Source: Thiothrix sp.
GTDB lineage: Bacteria > Pseudomonadota > Gammaproteobacteria > Thiotrichales > Thiotrichaceae
Length of the DNA: 64,000 bases
Direction: 5' to 3'
NCBI GenBank assembly: GCA_008015155.1
Contig: SSFA01000020.1
Coordinates: 124,001-188,000, forward strand
Notes under the pieces: model-generated
Databases searched by the model: none
Told to the model about the DNA's origin: nothing
The model's input: the letters and a program-made list of their open reading frames with translations, nothing else
Shown here: positions 56,325 to 64,000 of the stretch, piece by piece
Numbering within the stretch: position 1 is the first letter of the stretch
Layout: each line of letters starts with the position of its first letter
Translations under genes and position numbers: made by a program

Positions 56325-57265
56325 AAAAACAACTATTTTGGATATTCGCTGGTCTTACCAGTTTCACAGTCTCATTGGCAGTGCTAGCTCCTTTAAGTTT
56401 TTTTACTCAGCAAGTGACGAAAGCGCGGCCTGAGCTAAACTTTGCCGGGGTGAGTGGTAGTTTGTGGAATGGTAAAATTGCTAAGGCTAGTTTGCCTCAA
56501 GCAGAAATTACGGATTTAACGTGGACGTTTGCTCCCACAAAACTACTCAGTGGCATGCTGGCTGCAGATATGGAAGGCCATATCCAAGCAATGCATATGA
56601 AGGGGCAATGTGGCTTAGCTTGGAATACTAATCTGGCGTGTTCACCGCTAAATTTAGAATTGCCTGCTGCGTCTTTAGCTCAAGTTAATCCCGCCTTACA
56701 AAATTTACCTGTAGTTTTAGGTGGCACTTTCCGTGCTATTGTGGATGACATTCATTGGGATCGAGAGACGATTCCCAGTATGAATGGTTCACTGCTTTGG
56801 GCAGATGGTAGTGTACAAACTCCGATTGCAGTCAATCTTGGTGGGCAATACCGTGCTCGTGTGAAAGAGGGCAACGGCAAACAAGCTTTAAATATTGCTT
56901 TGCAATCCGATCAAGCCAAAATTGTCTTAGATGGTAAAGTCGATGTTGAGAAGGATGGGCAATATGAAGCGGAAATTTTTCTCAAACCTTCAACAGAAGC
57001 TGATCCAAGCATTGCACAAGGTTTAAGTTTGTTAGGCGCAGTACAGGCCGATGGTAGTGTTAAAATTAAACATGCAGGCCAAGTTGCATTAAACCTAGCT
57101 GCTAACTCGCCAGCAGTAGTAGCGGCTGATCCAGCCGCGCAAGCTGTGCCAGCTCCAGCTCCAGCTCCAGCTCCAGCTCCAGCTCCAGCTCCAGCTCCAG
57201 CTCCAGCTCCAGCAGCTACGCCCCAACCGGCTCCACAGCCTGTGCCTGCAGCTGAAGAGGATTAA
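56321..57265 (+). CDS. gspN: Type II secretion protein GspN with proline-alanine tail
   Basis: 314 residues: N-terminal membrane helix and a periplasmic beta-rich domain typical of GspN (FAGVSGSLWNGKIAKA, LTWTFAPTKLLSG). GspN is an optional T2SS component of uncertain role. The last 45 residues are a proline-alanine tail made by a hexanucleotide repeat, followed by PQPAPQPVPAAEED. Final gene of slt-gspKLMN. Confidence 0.82.
   Translation: MKKQLFWIFAGLTSFTVSLAVLAPLSFFTQQVTKARPELNFAGVSGSLWNGKIAKASLPQAEITDLTWTFAPTKLLSGMLAADMEGHIQAMHMKGQCGLAWNTNLACSPLNLELPAASLAQVNPALQNLPVVLGGTFRAIVDDIHWDRETIPSMNGSLLWADGSVQTPIAVNLGGQYRARVKEGNGKQALNIALQSDQAKIVLDGKVDVEKDGQYEAEIFLKPSTEADPSIAQGLSLLGAVQADGSVKIKHAGQVALNLAANSPAVVAADPAAQAVPAPAPAPAPAPAPAPAPAPAPAATPQPAPQPVPAAEED
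57149..57212 (+). repeat. Hexanucleotide microsatellite CCAGCT (about 10 copies)
   Basis: Uninterrupted CCAGCT units inside gspN, encoding alternating Pro-Ala. Because the unit is six bases, gain or loss of copies changes tail length by two residues without shifting the frame. Near identity of the copies suggests recent slippage. Confidence 0.85.
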
Positions 57266-57274
57266 TCCATTTAA

Positions 57275-57306
57275 GTTAGGCAAATCCCTGAAGGGGTTTG
57301 CCTAAC
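57275..57306. terminator. Bidirectional hairpin between gspN and glyS
   Basis: Arms GTTAGGCAAATCCC and GGGGTTTGCCTAAC with a TGAA loop between converging genes, pairing almost fully. No clear U-run on either side, but position and strength fit a shared terminator. Confidence 0.6.
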
Positions 57307-57316
57307 TAATGACAGC

Positions 57317-59383
57317 TTAGAGCACTGACAAATCAGCTACGCGCAAGAACAAGCCACGTAGTTGATTCAATAAAGCCAAACGATTATTGCGTAAAGCTTC
57401 ATCCTCGGTATTAACCATCACATCATTGAAGAAGTTATCAACCGGCTCGCGTAAATGGGCTAGAGATAAGAGCGCTTGCTCATAATCACCTGTTGCAAAC
57501 AAAGGCAGCACCTTGGTTTGTTGAGCTTGTAGGCTTGCAGCTAATGCTTGCTCAGCACTTTCTTTAAGTAGACTTGGATTAACTTCAGCCGGAATTGCGG
57601 TTTCTACTTTCTTCAGAATATTACTAATCCGCTTGTTCGCAGCGGCTAAACTTTCTGCTGCAGTTAACTGACGGAAAGCGACGACTGCTTTTAGGCGTTG
57701 TTCAAAGTCTAAAGCTTGAGTTGGTTTCAAAGCCGCGACTGCTTCCACTAGTTCAGCATTAATACCTTGTTCTTGATAGTAAGCCCGCAAGCGTTCCAGA
57801 ATATAATCTAACGCTTCTTGCATATCCGGCTTTTTACCGAGTTGAGCAGTCAGATTATCAGCAGCTTGATCGAGTAAATCGGCTAAATCTAAGGCTAGCT
57901 TTTGTTCAATCAGCATACGCAATACGCCTACCGCTAGGCGGCGCAAACCAAACGGATCTTTAGTACCGGTAGGCTTTTGACCAATGGCAAAAATCCCCGC
58001 GAGGGTATCAATCCGCTCAGCTAAAGCCAAAATACGTCCAGTCTCGGTGCTTGGTAGCTGATCGCCGGCAAAGCGCGGCAAATACTGTTCTTCTAAAGCT
58101 TGAGCAACTTCAGCTGCCTCGCCATCATGCTGAGCATAATAGCGGCCCATCGTGCCTTGCAGATCAGTGAATTCAAACACCATATTGGTGACTAAATCGC
58201 ATTTTCCTAACTCAGCAGCACGCACGGCTAGGCTTTCATCTGCTTTAAGTTGCTGGGCAATATATTGGGCTAAGTTAGCTACACGGGTTGACTTGTCATG
58301 CAAACTACCCAATTGCTGTTGGAAGACGACGGTTTTTAGCTTTTCACGTCGTGCGGCTAAGGTTTGCTTTTTATCCTGTTCCCAGAAGAAAGCTGCATCA
58401 CTAAAACGCGGACGAATGACGCGTTCATTGCCTTCACTGACTTTGCTGGGGTCTTTACTTTCGATATTACTGATAGTGATGAAGTTTGGCATGAGCTTGC
58501 CATGCGCATCAGTCAGGCCGAAGTATTTTTGGTCACCTTGCATCGTATGAATGAGGGCTTCCTGTGGAACTTCGAGGAATTTCTCTTCAAAGCGTCCTGC
58601 AATAGGTACTGGCCATTCCACTAAGGCGGCTACCTCATCCAATAAGGCAGCAGGCATGATGGCCTGGCCGCCTAATTCAGTAGCCAGTTCTTGTACCCGT
58701 TTACTGATCATGTCACTGCGGGCTTCGAAGCGGGCAATTACATAAGCCTCGCCTAATTGCACCGCGTAATCCTCAGGTTTGTGAATATTAATGGGTGCAG
58801 GCGCATGGAAGCGATGCCCACGGCTTTCACGCCCGGTTTGAATACCAAGGATTTCAGCATCAATAATCGCTTCATCTGCAAGCAGCACAATCCAATGTAC
58901 AGGACGCACAAATTCAGCAGCTCCATCACCCCAACGCATACGCTTTGGAATCGGTAAATTCGCTAGAGATTGATCGACAATTTTGGGGAATAGATCAGCG
59001 GTTTTCTGTCCAGGCTGTTGCTGACGGAACACCAACCAAGCACCCTTATCCGTTTCTAAGCGTTCTAAAGCAGCAAATTCAACTCCACAAGAAGCCGCAA
59101 AACCAAGTGCTGCTTTCGAAGGATTACCCTCTTTATCAAAAGCGGCCTGTACAGCAGGGCCACGCTTTTCGATGTGTTGATCAGCTTGTTGGGCAGGAAT
59201 ACCTTTCAACCAAACGGCTAACCGCCGTGGAGCTGCGTACTCAATGACTTCATCTGCAGCCAAACCGGCAGCTTGGTAGCCTGTCACAATCCCAGCGGTA
59301 AAAGCGTCAGAGAGCTTTTTTAAGGCTTTCGGCGGTAGCTCTTCAGTGCCAATTTCTACCAGTAAATCTATTTTGTCTGTCAT
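57317..59383 (-). CDS. glyS: Glycine-tRNA ligase beta subunit
   Basis: 688-residue beta subunit of the alpha2-beta2 bacterial glycyl-tRNA synthetase, which binds tRNA(Gly). Start LLVEIGTEELPPKAL, central VNPRFSDAAFFW-type motif as IRPRFSDAAFFWEQD, and GKCDLVTNMVFEFTDLQGTMGRYYA, then the anticodon-binding-like C-terminus. Begins 1 base after glyQ. Confidence 0.95.
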   Translation of the reverse strand: MTDKIDLLVEIGTEELPPKALKKLSDAFTAGIVTGYQAAGLAADEVIEYAAPRRLAVWLKGIPAQQADQHIEKRGPAVQAAFDKEGNPSKAALGFAASCGVEFAALERLETDKGAWLVFRQQQPGQKTADLFPKIVDQSLANLPIPKRMRWGDGAAEFVRPVHWIVLLADEAIIDAEILGIQTGRESRGHRFHAPAPINIHKPEDYAVQLGEAYVIARFEARSDMISKRVQELATELGGQAIMPAALLDEVAALVEWPVPIAGRFEEKFLEVPQEALIHTMQGDQKYFGLTDAHGKLMPNFITISNIESKDPSKVSEGNERVIRPRFSDAAFFWEQDKKQTLAARREKLKTVVFQQQLGSLHDKSTRVANLAQYIAQQLKADESLAVRAAELGKCDLVTNMVFEFTDLQGTMGRYYAQHDGEAAEVAQALEEQYLPRFAGDQLPSTETGRILALAERIDTLAGIFAIGQKPTGTKDPFGLRRLAVGVLRMLIEQKLALDLADLLDQAADNLTAQLGKKPDMQEALDYILERLRAYYQEQGINAELVEAVAALKPTQALDFEQRLKAVVAFRQLTAAESLAAANKRISNILKKVETAIPAEVNPSLLKESAEQALAASLQAQQTKVLPLFATGDYEQALLSLAHLREPVDNFFNDVMVNTEDEALRNNRLALLNQLRGLFLRVADLSVL

Positions 59384-59384
59384 C

Positions 59385-60299
59385 TTAGGCTACCTTTTTT
59401 CCTTGTTCTAGCATCGGGAAACCGAGCTTTTCACGAGTGGCGTAATAACCTTCTGCGACTGCTCGCGCTAAAGTCCGTACGCGCAAAATATAGCGTTGCC
59501 GCTCGGTAACAGAAATAGCTTTACGTGCATCCAAAAGATTGAAGGTATGTGATGCTTTGAGCATTTGCTCATAAGCAGGCAGAGGTAAACCTAATTCACT
59601 CATGCGTTGGCTTTCGCGTTCAGCCACATTGAACTGATGGAAAAGCGCTTCTGTATCCGCATGTTCAAAATTGTAAGTGGATTGCTCGACTTCGTTTTGA
59701 TGATAGACATCACCATAAGTGACGATGCCTTGAGGGCCTTTCGTCCAAACCAAATCATAAACGCTAGTAACGTTTTGCATATACATGGCTAAGCGTTCTA
59801 AGCCATAGGTGATTTCACCACTGACTGGGCGGCAGTCTAAACCACCGACTTGTTGGAAATAAGTGAATTGGGTGACTTCCATGCCATTCAGCCAGATTTC
59901 CCAGCCTAAGCCCCAAGCGCCTAAAGTAGGTGATTCCCAGTTGTCTTCTACAAAGCGAATATCATTCACTAAAGGATCAAAGCCTAGTGCTTTCAGGGAA
60001 CCTAAATATAAATCTTGGAAATTAGGTGGAGAGGGTTTGAGCAAAACTTGGAATTGGTAGTAATGCTGTAAGCGATTGGGGTTCTCACCGTAGCGACCAT
60101 CGGTTGGGCGACGTGAAGGTTGTACATAAGCAGCACGCCAAGGCTCAGGGCCAATAGCACGTAAGAACGTCGCGGGATGGAAAGTACCTGCCCCCATTTC
60201 CATGTCATAAGGCTGCATTAACACACAACCTTGCTCAGCCCAATACGCTTGCAGAGCTTGAATCATGCCCTGAAAGGTGGATAAGTCGTAGTTAGCCAT
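59385..60299 (-). CDS. glyQ: Glycine-tRNA ligase alpha subunit
   Basis: 304 residues from ATG 60299; an upstream in-frame ATG (60347) adds a tail not seen in the family. Catalytic subunit that activates glycine. Diagnostic [35 protein letters not shown] and [17 protein letters not shown], plus [19 protein letters not shown]. Confidence 0.95.
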   Translation of the reverse strand: MANYDLSTFQGMIQALQAYWAEQGCVLMQPYDMEMGAGTFHPATFLRAIGPEPWRAAYVQPSRRPTDGRYGENPNRLQHYYQFQVLLKPSPPNFQDLYLGSLKALGFDPLVNDIRFVEDNWESPTLGAWGLGWEIWLNGMEVTQFTYFQQVGGLDCRPVSGEITYGLERLAMYMQNVTSVYDLVWTKGPQGIVTYGDVYHQNEVEQSTYNFEHADTEALFHQFNVAERESQRMSELGLPLPAYEQMLKASHTFNLLDARKAISVTERQRYILRVRTLARAVAEGYYATREKLGFPMLEQGKKVA

Positions 60300-60400
60300 T
60301 GTTGATTCTGTAATTTTTGCCAAGAAAGCGTCGAGTATACTGTACATTGCTTAAGCTAGCAGCAGCCAAGCGATGAAAACGGGATGAGTGGCGGGAATGG

Positions 60401-60430
60401 AAAGAAGGGTAGGAAAACTACCCTTACTTT
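60401..60430 (-). terminator. Terminator of the Alx-type terC gene
   Basis: Arms AAGGGTAG and CTACCCTT (60405-60425) with GAAAA loop, extended by flanking AAAG/CTTT. Read leftward it is followed by CTTTCC. It starts 10 bases past the gene's stop. Confidence 0.6.
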
Positions 60431-60439
60431 CTACAGCTT

Positions 60440-61387
60440 TTACAGCTTGCGCGTGCGTAGCAAGCTTAAAATGATGGAGCCAGCGATTAAGGTCGCAACG
60501 ACAGCTAAAGACCAAGTGACTGGAATTTTATAAACGTCCAAGAGCAGCATTTTCGCGCCAATGAATAGCAGCACTAAAGCTAAGCCATACTTCAAATAGA
60601 CAAAGCGATCAGCAATATCAGCTAGTAAGAAATACATCGCGCGTAAGCCCAGAATCGCAAATACATTCGAGGTGAGAACAATAAACGGGTCTGAGGTAAT
60701 CGCAAAAATGGCGGGAATCGAGTCTACTGCAAAAATCAAATCGGTAATTTCGACTAAGACTAAGACTAAAAACAAGGGTGTGGCATAGCGTAGGCCATCC
60801 TGAATGACAAAGAACTTTTCTTCATGGAAGCTGTTAGTCATGCGCATATGCCCACGTATCCAGCGTACAGCTGGATTCTTTTCAAGATCGGGCTGATGCT
60901 CGGAAGCCCAAAGCATTCTGATGCCTGTAAATACTAAGAAAGCACCAAACACATACAAAATCCAATGGAAATGCGTAAGTAGCCAAGCACCCATCAGAAT
61001 CATAATGGTGCGCATCACTAGAGCGCCTAAGACCCCATAAAGCAAAATCCGCCGTTGATATTCGATAGGTACAGCGAAATAACTAAAAATCATCAACCAG
61101 ACAAAAATATTGTCAACTGCTAGGGATTTTTCTACCAAATAACCGGTAATAAATTCGAGTGCTTTGGTATCGGCAAGGGCACGACCTTGGGTTTCAGATA
61201 AATACCACCACAAGCCGAGGGCAAATAACAGTGCAATGCTTACCCAAACTAAGGACCAAATCGCTGCTTCTTTAAAGGAAACTTTATGCGCTTTGCGGCC
61301 ACCTAGTAAAAATAAGTCTGCCAAAATCATGGCAATGACCAGAATAAAAAAACTAGCCCACATCCACGGGGCGCCAATGGTTTCCAC
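60440..61387 (-). CDS. TerC family protein, Alx type
   Basis: 315-residue integral membrane protein with about nine helices, resembling E. coli Alx. Conserved acidic motifs VEKSLAVDNIFVWLMIF near residue 92 and VEITDLIFAVDSIPAIFAIT near 220. TerC/Alx proteins export manganese and respond to alkaline pH. Starts at GTG 61387, which has GGGAG nine bases upstream. A 10-base-stem hairpin lies upstream (61421-61445), but the known pH/manganese riboswitch is not recognisable. Confidence 0.88.
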   Translation of the reverse strand: METIGAPWMWASFFILVIAMILADLFLLGGRKAHKVSFKEAAIWSLVWVSIALLFALGLWWYLSETQGRALADTKALEFITGYLVEKSLAVDNIFVWLMIFSYFAVPIEYQRRILLYGVLGALVMRTIMILMGAWLLTHFHWILYVFGAFLVFTGIRMLWASEHQPDLEKNPAVRWIRGHMRMTNSFHEEKFFVIQDGLRYATPLFLVLVLVEITDLIFAVDSIPAIFAITSDPFIVLTSNVFAILGLRAMYFLLADIADRFVYLKYGLALVLLFIGAKMLLLDVYKIPVTWSLAVVATLIAGSIILSLLRTRKL

Positions 61388-61420
61388 GACGTTTAACTCC
61401 CAACAAATTGTGCTGTCATA

Positions 61421-61445
61421 AATTCCTAGTAATTAACTAGGAATT
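61421..61445. promoter_or_regulatory. Hairpin in the terC (Alx)–recQ divergent region
   Basis: Perfect 10-base arms AATTCCTAGT and ACTAGGAATT with a five-base loop, 34 bases before the GTG of the Alx-type gene. May be an operator or leader hairpin; no U-run on either strand. Confidence 0.4.
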
Positions 61446-61556
61446 ACTTGAAGAATTTAAAACAAGCAAAGTCAACAAGGCGAATACACACAGTTTGTAT
61501 TGTGAGTTTTATGAATCTAAGCTGAGGATGGTTCAGAAGCATGGCATAATCCGCGC

Positions 61557-63365
61557 ATGCAACGTGCCCAACAAATCCTTAAAGATATCTATGGCTATGC
61601 TGAGTTTCGCCTCAATCAGCAGGCGATTATTGCTGCTTTGTTAGCAGGCCAAGATGTACTCGCCTTAATGCCGACAGGTGGTGGGAAATCGCTGTGCTAT
61701 CAAATTCCAGCCTTGGTACGTGAAGGCGTAGGCATTGTCGTTTCGCCTTTGATTGCTTTGATGCAAGATCAGGTGGTGGCCTTGCAACAACTGGGGATTC
61801 GTGCTGAATTTCTTAACTCCACCCTAGACTTTCCTGAAGTCCAGCGTATTGAAAAAGCGCTGCTAGCCGGTGAATTGGATTTGCTGTATGTAGCACCTGA
61901 ACGTTTAGTCACCGATCGGATGTTGAATCTGCTTGAAATCGCGCGTGCTCGAGTTGGTATTTCAGTCTTTGCCATTGATGAAGCCCATTGTGTTTCGCAA
62001 TGGGGGCATGATTTTCGCCCCGAATATCAGCAGCTTTATATTTTAGCTGAGCGTTTTGCCAATGTGCCGCGTATGGCTTTAACAGCCACAGCTGATTTGC
62101 GCACTCGCCAAGAAATTATTACTCAACTGAAGCTGGATCAAGCTGCCGTCTTTATTAATAGTTTTGACCGCCCAAATATTCGTTATTTGATTCAAGACGG
62201 GCAGAGTGCACGTCAGCAACTCTGGGATTTTCTTGAAGCTAATCATCCTGAGGATGCAGGCATTGTCTATTGCCTGTCGCGCAAAAAGGTTGAGGATACC
62301 GCTACTTGGCTAGCCCAGCAAGGGCGGATGGCTCTGCCTTATCATGCTGGTTTAAGTGCCGAAGTGCGTCGTGTCAATCAAGAGCGTTTCTTGCGCGAGG
62401 AGGGCGTGATTATTGTTGCAACGATTGCCTTTGGGATGGGGATTGATAAGCCGGATGTGCGTTTTGTAGCCCACTTAAGTTTGCCGAAAAGTATCGAAGC
62501 CTATTACCAAGAAACTGGCCGGGCGGGGCGGGATGGTGAGCCTGCGAATGCATGGATGGCTTATGGTTTACAAGATGTGATTAGCTTGCGACAAATGATG
62601 GAAACCTCCAATTTACCCGAGCAACAAAAGCGCATTGAATATCACAAATTAGAAGCCATGCTCGGTTTATGTGAGCTGATTACTTGCCGTCGCCAGGCCC
62701 TACTAGATTATTTCGGTGAAACTGGCTCAAAGCCTTGTGGGAATTGCGATAACTGCTTGCAAGCCCCTGTAAGCTGGGATGCTTCATTGGCGGCGCAAAA
62801 AGCTTTATCTTGTGTGTATCGTACTGGACAGCGCTTTGGCGTGACTTATGTGGTGGATGTGCTGCTGGGTAAGGATGACGAGCGTATCAAACAGTTGGGT
62901 CATCAACAGCTTTCAACCTTTGGGATTGGTCAAGAGCTTACCAGCAATGAATGGCGCACCTTATTCCGTCAATTGATTGCTTTAGGCTATTTAAATGTAG
63001 ATTTAGAAGGCCACGGTGCTTTGTATCTGACGGAAAAAGCACGACCACTCCTGCGAGGTGAGAGCAAGTTATCCTTACGACGCGAACGAAAGGCTGAAAA
63101 GAAAAAAGTTAAGCTTAAAGCGCGTGCTGAACAGCCGATTCGTTGGACAGATCAACCCCTTTGGGATGGCTTGCGACGGGTGCGCTCGCAATTGGCTAAA
63201 CAACATGGCGTTCCACCTTATGTGATTTTTCATGATGCAACTTTGCGGGAAATGTTGCACCAACATCCGCGTACACTAGAGGAGCTGGCTCTGCTCAGTG
63301 GCGTTGGCCAGCGTAAATTAGCCAGTTATGGCCAAGCCTTTCTAGATGAATTATTGCGCCATTAA
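61557..63365 (+). CDS. recQ: ATP-dependent DNA helicase RecQ
   Basis: 602-residue RecQ helicase (3'-5') for recombination repair. Walker [11 protein letters not shown] at about 39-48, DEAH in [19 protein letters not shown], motif [14 protein letters not shown], zinc cluster with CGNCDNC, winged helix (RQC) and a C-terminal HRDC domain ([23 protein letters not shown]). Full length; same architecture as E. coli. Confidence 0.94.
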   Translation: MQRAQQILKDIYGYAEFRLNQQAIIAALLAGQDVLALMPTGGGKSLCYQIPALVREGVGIVVSPLIALMQDQVVALQQLGIRAEFLNSTLDFPEVQRIEKALLAGELDLLYVAPERLVTDRMLNLLEIARARVGISVFAIDEAHCVSQWGHDFRPEYQQLYILAERFANVPRMALTATADLRTRQEIITQLKLDQAAVFINSFDRPNIRYLIQDGQSARQQLWDFLEANHPEDAGIVYCLSRKKVEDTATWLAQQGRMALPYHAGLSAEVRRVNQERFLREEGVIIVATIAFGMGIDKPDVRFVAHLSLPKSIEAYYQETGRAGRDGEPANAWMAYGLQDVISLRQMMETSNLPEQQKRIEYHKLEAMLGLCELITCRRQALLDYFGETGSKPCGNCDNCLQAPVSWDASLAAQKALSCVYRTGQRFGVTYVVDVLLGKDDERIKQLGHQQLSTFGIGQELTSNEWRTLFRQLIALGYLNVDLEGHGALYLTEKARPLLRGESKLSLRRERKAEKKKVKLKARAEQPIRWTDQPLWDGLRRVRSQLAKQHGVPPYVIFHDATLREMLHQHPRTLEELALLSGVGQRKLASYGQAFLDELLRH

Positions 63366-63371
63366 GCGGGC

Positions 63372-63998
63372 TTAACCTCGCTCATAGAGGTGTCGACGTC
63401 GACAGAATGAAACTACAATATAGCGTGTTCCTTTCGTCGTAGGGCGACCACCATGCGGATGAGTAATACAAGGGAATAGCGTGCAATAGCCACTTTTAGG
63501 ATTACCCAGAATTTTTTGGCGTACAAACCAAGTACCACCACCTTCAAACCCGCTATTTAATCCCACGGTAAAAGTATAATCCGCATAGTCTTGATGGATT
63601 GACAGCAAGACCTGCTCATTAGAGCGATAGCGAGCCATAAAGCTTTCTTCCACCATATCTTCCCAATGTTTGCCTTCTAAACGCCAAAGTTTGCGAGCAA
63701 TCGGGTGGCAAAAGGTATGCATCACTTGGTGATACATGTCCGCTAGGCCTAAGTCTTGGAGCAACACATCAGTGGTTGGATAGTATTCATGGCGGGCGGT
63801 GGTCCATTTACCTAAGCGCTCAGCCTGTTCCACCAGTTCATAACAGAAAGCATCGGTAAATAAAGGGAAGCAATAAATGTCTGGGCCAAGTTCATCGATC
63901 ATTAAATCAATGTCTCCAGTACGAATACCAGGAGACATATATTTTTTGACCCAAGCGTCTTTATTATCACGCCAATCGAAAAGTGAGAGTTCTTGCAT
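63372..63998 (-). CDS. 2-oxoglutarate/Fe(II) oxygenase resembling procollagen lysyl hydroxylase
   Basis: 208 residues visible. Aligned by eye with the catalytic domain of PLOD enzymes: DIYCFPLFTDAFCYELVEQAE, YPTTDVLLQDLGL, LSIHQDYADYTFTVGLN (iron ligands His and Asp in HQD), FEGGGTWFVRQ, and LFPCITHPHGGRPTTKGTRYIVVSF (second iron His and the 2-oxoglutarate-binding Arg). Probably hydroxylates lysine in a protein or small molecule. ATG 63998 is two bases from the window edge; the true start may lie further out. The gene runs toward recQ, 6 bases away. Confidence 0.8.
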   Translation of the reverse strand: MQELSLFDWRDNKDAWVKKYMSPGIRTGDIDLMIDELGPDIYCFPLFTDAFCYELVEQAERLGKWTTARHEYYPTTDVLLQDLGLADMYHQVMHTFCHPIARKLWRLEGKHWEDMVEESFMARYRSNEQVLLSIHQDYADYTFTVGLNSGFEGGGTWFVRQKILGNPKSGYCTLFPCITHPHGGRPTTKGTRYIVVSFCRRRHLYERG

Positions 63999-64000
63999 GA

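Noticed and set aside
57095..57283. Leftward frame made of repeated Trp-Ser
   Set aside because: It is only the reverse strand of the CCAGCT repeat in gspN.
61388..61556. yybP-ykoY (manganese/pH) riboswitch upstream of the Alx-type gene
   Set aside because: Only one simple hairpin is seen and the conserved riboswitch core cannot be recognised.
1..64000. tRNA or rRNA genes
   Set aside because: No cloverleaf with conserved TTCGA arm or rRNA segment was recognised in the intergenic gaps.

Overview
The window reads as a stretch of chromosome from a gammaproteobacterium with moderate GC. Support comes from familiar gammaproteobacterial genes: orn–M48 protease–rsgA, slt, the secretion genes gspKLMN, ybiT, gloC and gloB, rluB, gmk, glyQS with separate subunits, recQ and hrpA. 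Together with the indirect tRNA amidation operon gatCAB, an acuI-type reductase and the stand-alone complex-I-like membrane cassette, a member of the Thiotrichales (Thiothrix-like) is my best guess, but this is inference; no rRNA or tRNA gene is present to settle it.

Layout. 1-4.1 kb: the 3' part of hrpA followed by an OsmC-family gene. 4.1-5.4 kb: a small accessory island with a wrecked antitoxin/PIN-toxin pair and one AT-rich gene of unknown function. 5.5-16.2 kb: mostly housekeeping and envelope genes (sirtuin, DUF6489 protein, DUF6929-like protein, ybiT, DUF1615 protein, gloC, CAP protein, ChaN-PDZ protein, M1-like peptidase, acuI). 16.4-22.5 kb: four tightly packed complex-I antiporter-type membrane subunits (M, shortened L, M, M) with no peripheral-arm genes beside them. 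22.6-28.4 kb: TerC, a phytase-esterase-like lipoprotein, a DegS-like protease, an EptA-type sulfatase-fold transferase and a secreted EndoU-type nuclease. 28.5-33.1 kb: a catabolic unit of a non-pyrrolysine MttB homologue and a TMADH/DgcA-like flavoprotein, with a divergent LysR regulator. 33.1-36.3 kb: gatA-gatB-gatC. 36.5-40.4 kb: a 1,323-residue surface or secreted protein built on thrombospondin type 3 calcium-binding repeats. 40.7-46.8 kb: mltA, a coiled-coil membrane protein, an Atm1-type ABC exporter, rluB and a small secreted protein. 46.8-57.3 kb: gmk, gloB, orn, M48 protease, cytochrome c, rsgA, slt and gspKLMN. 57.3-64 kb: glyS/glyQ, an Alx-type TerC, recQ and, at the edge, a 2-oxoglutarate oxygenase resembling procollagen lysyl hydroxylase.

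How the genes work together. slt, mltA and the CAP and ChaN proteins concern the envelope. gspKLMN supplies the inner-membrane assembly platform of a type II secretion system whose other genes lie elsewhere; the EndoU-type nuclease and the calcium-repeat protein are plausible (unproven) cargo. The MttB/flavoprotein pair suggests stepwise demethylation of an N-methylated compound feeding one-carbon metabolism. The M-L-M-M cassette is the most unusual grouping: its closest functional analogies are ion-coupled modules of complex I and inorganic-carbon uptake systems, but the usual partner proteins are not in the window.

No CRISPR array, insertion sequence, rRNA or tRNA gene was recognised. Predicted hairpins that look like terminators are listed individually; most have weak U-tracts.
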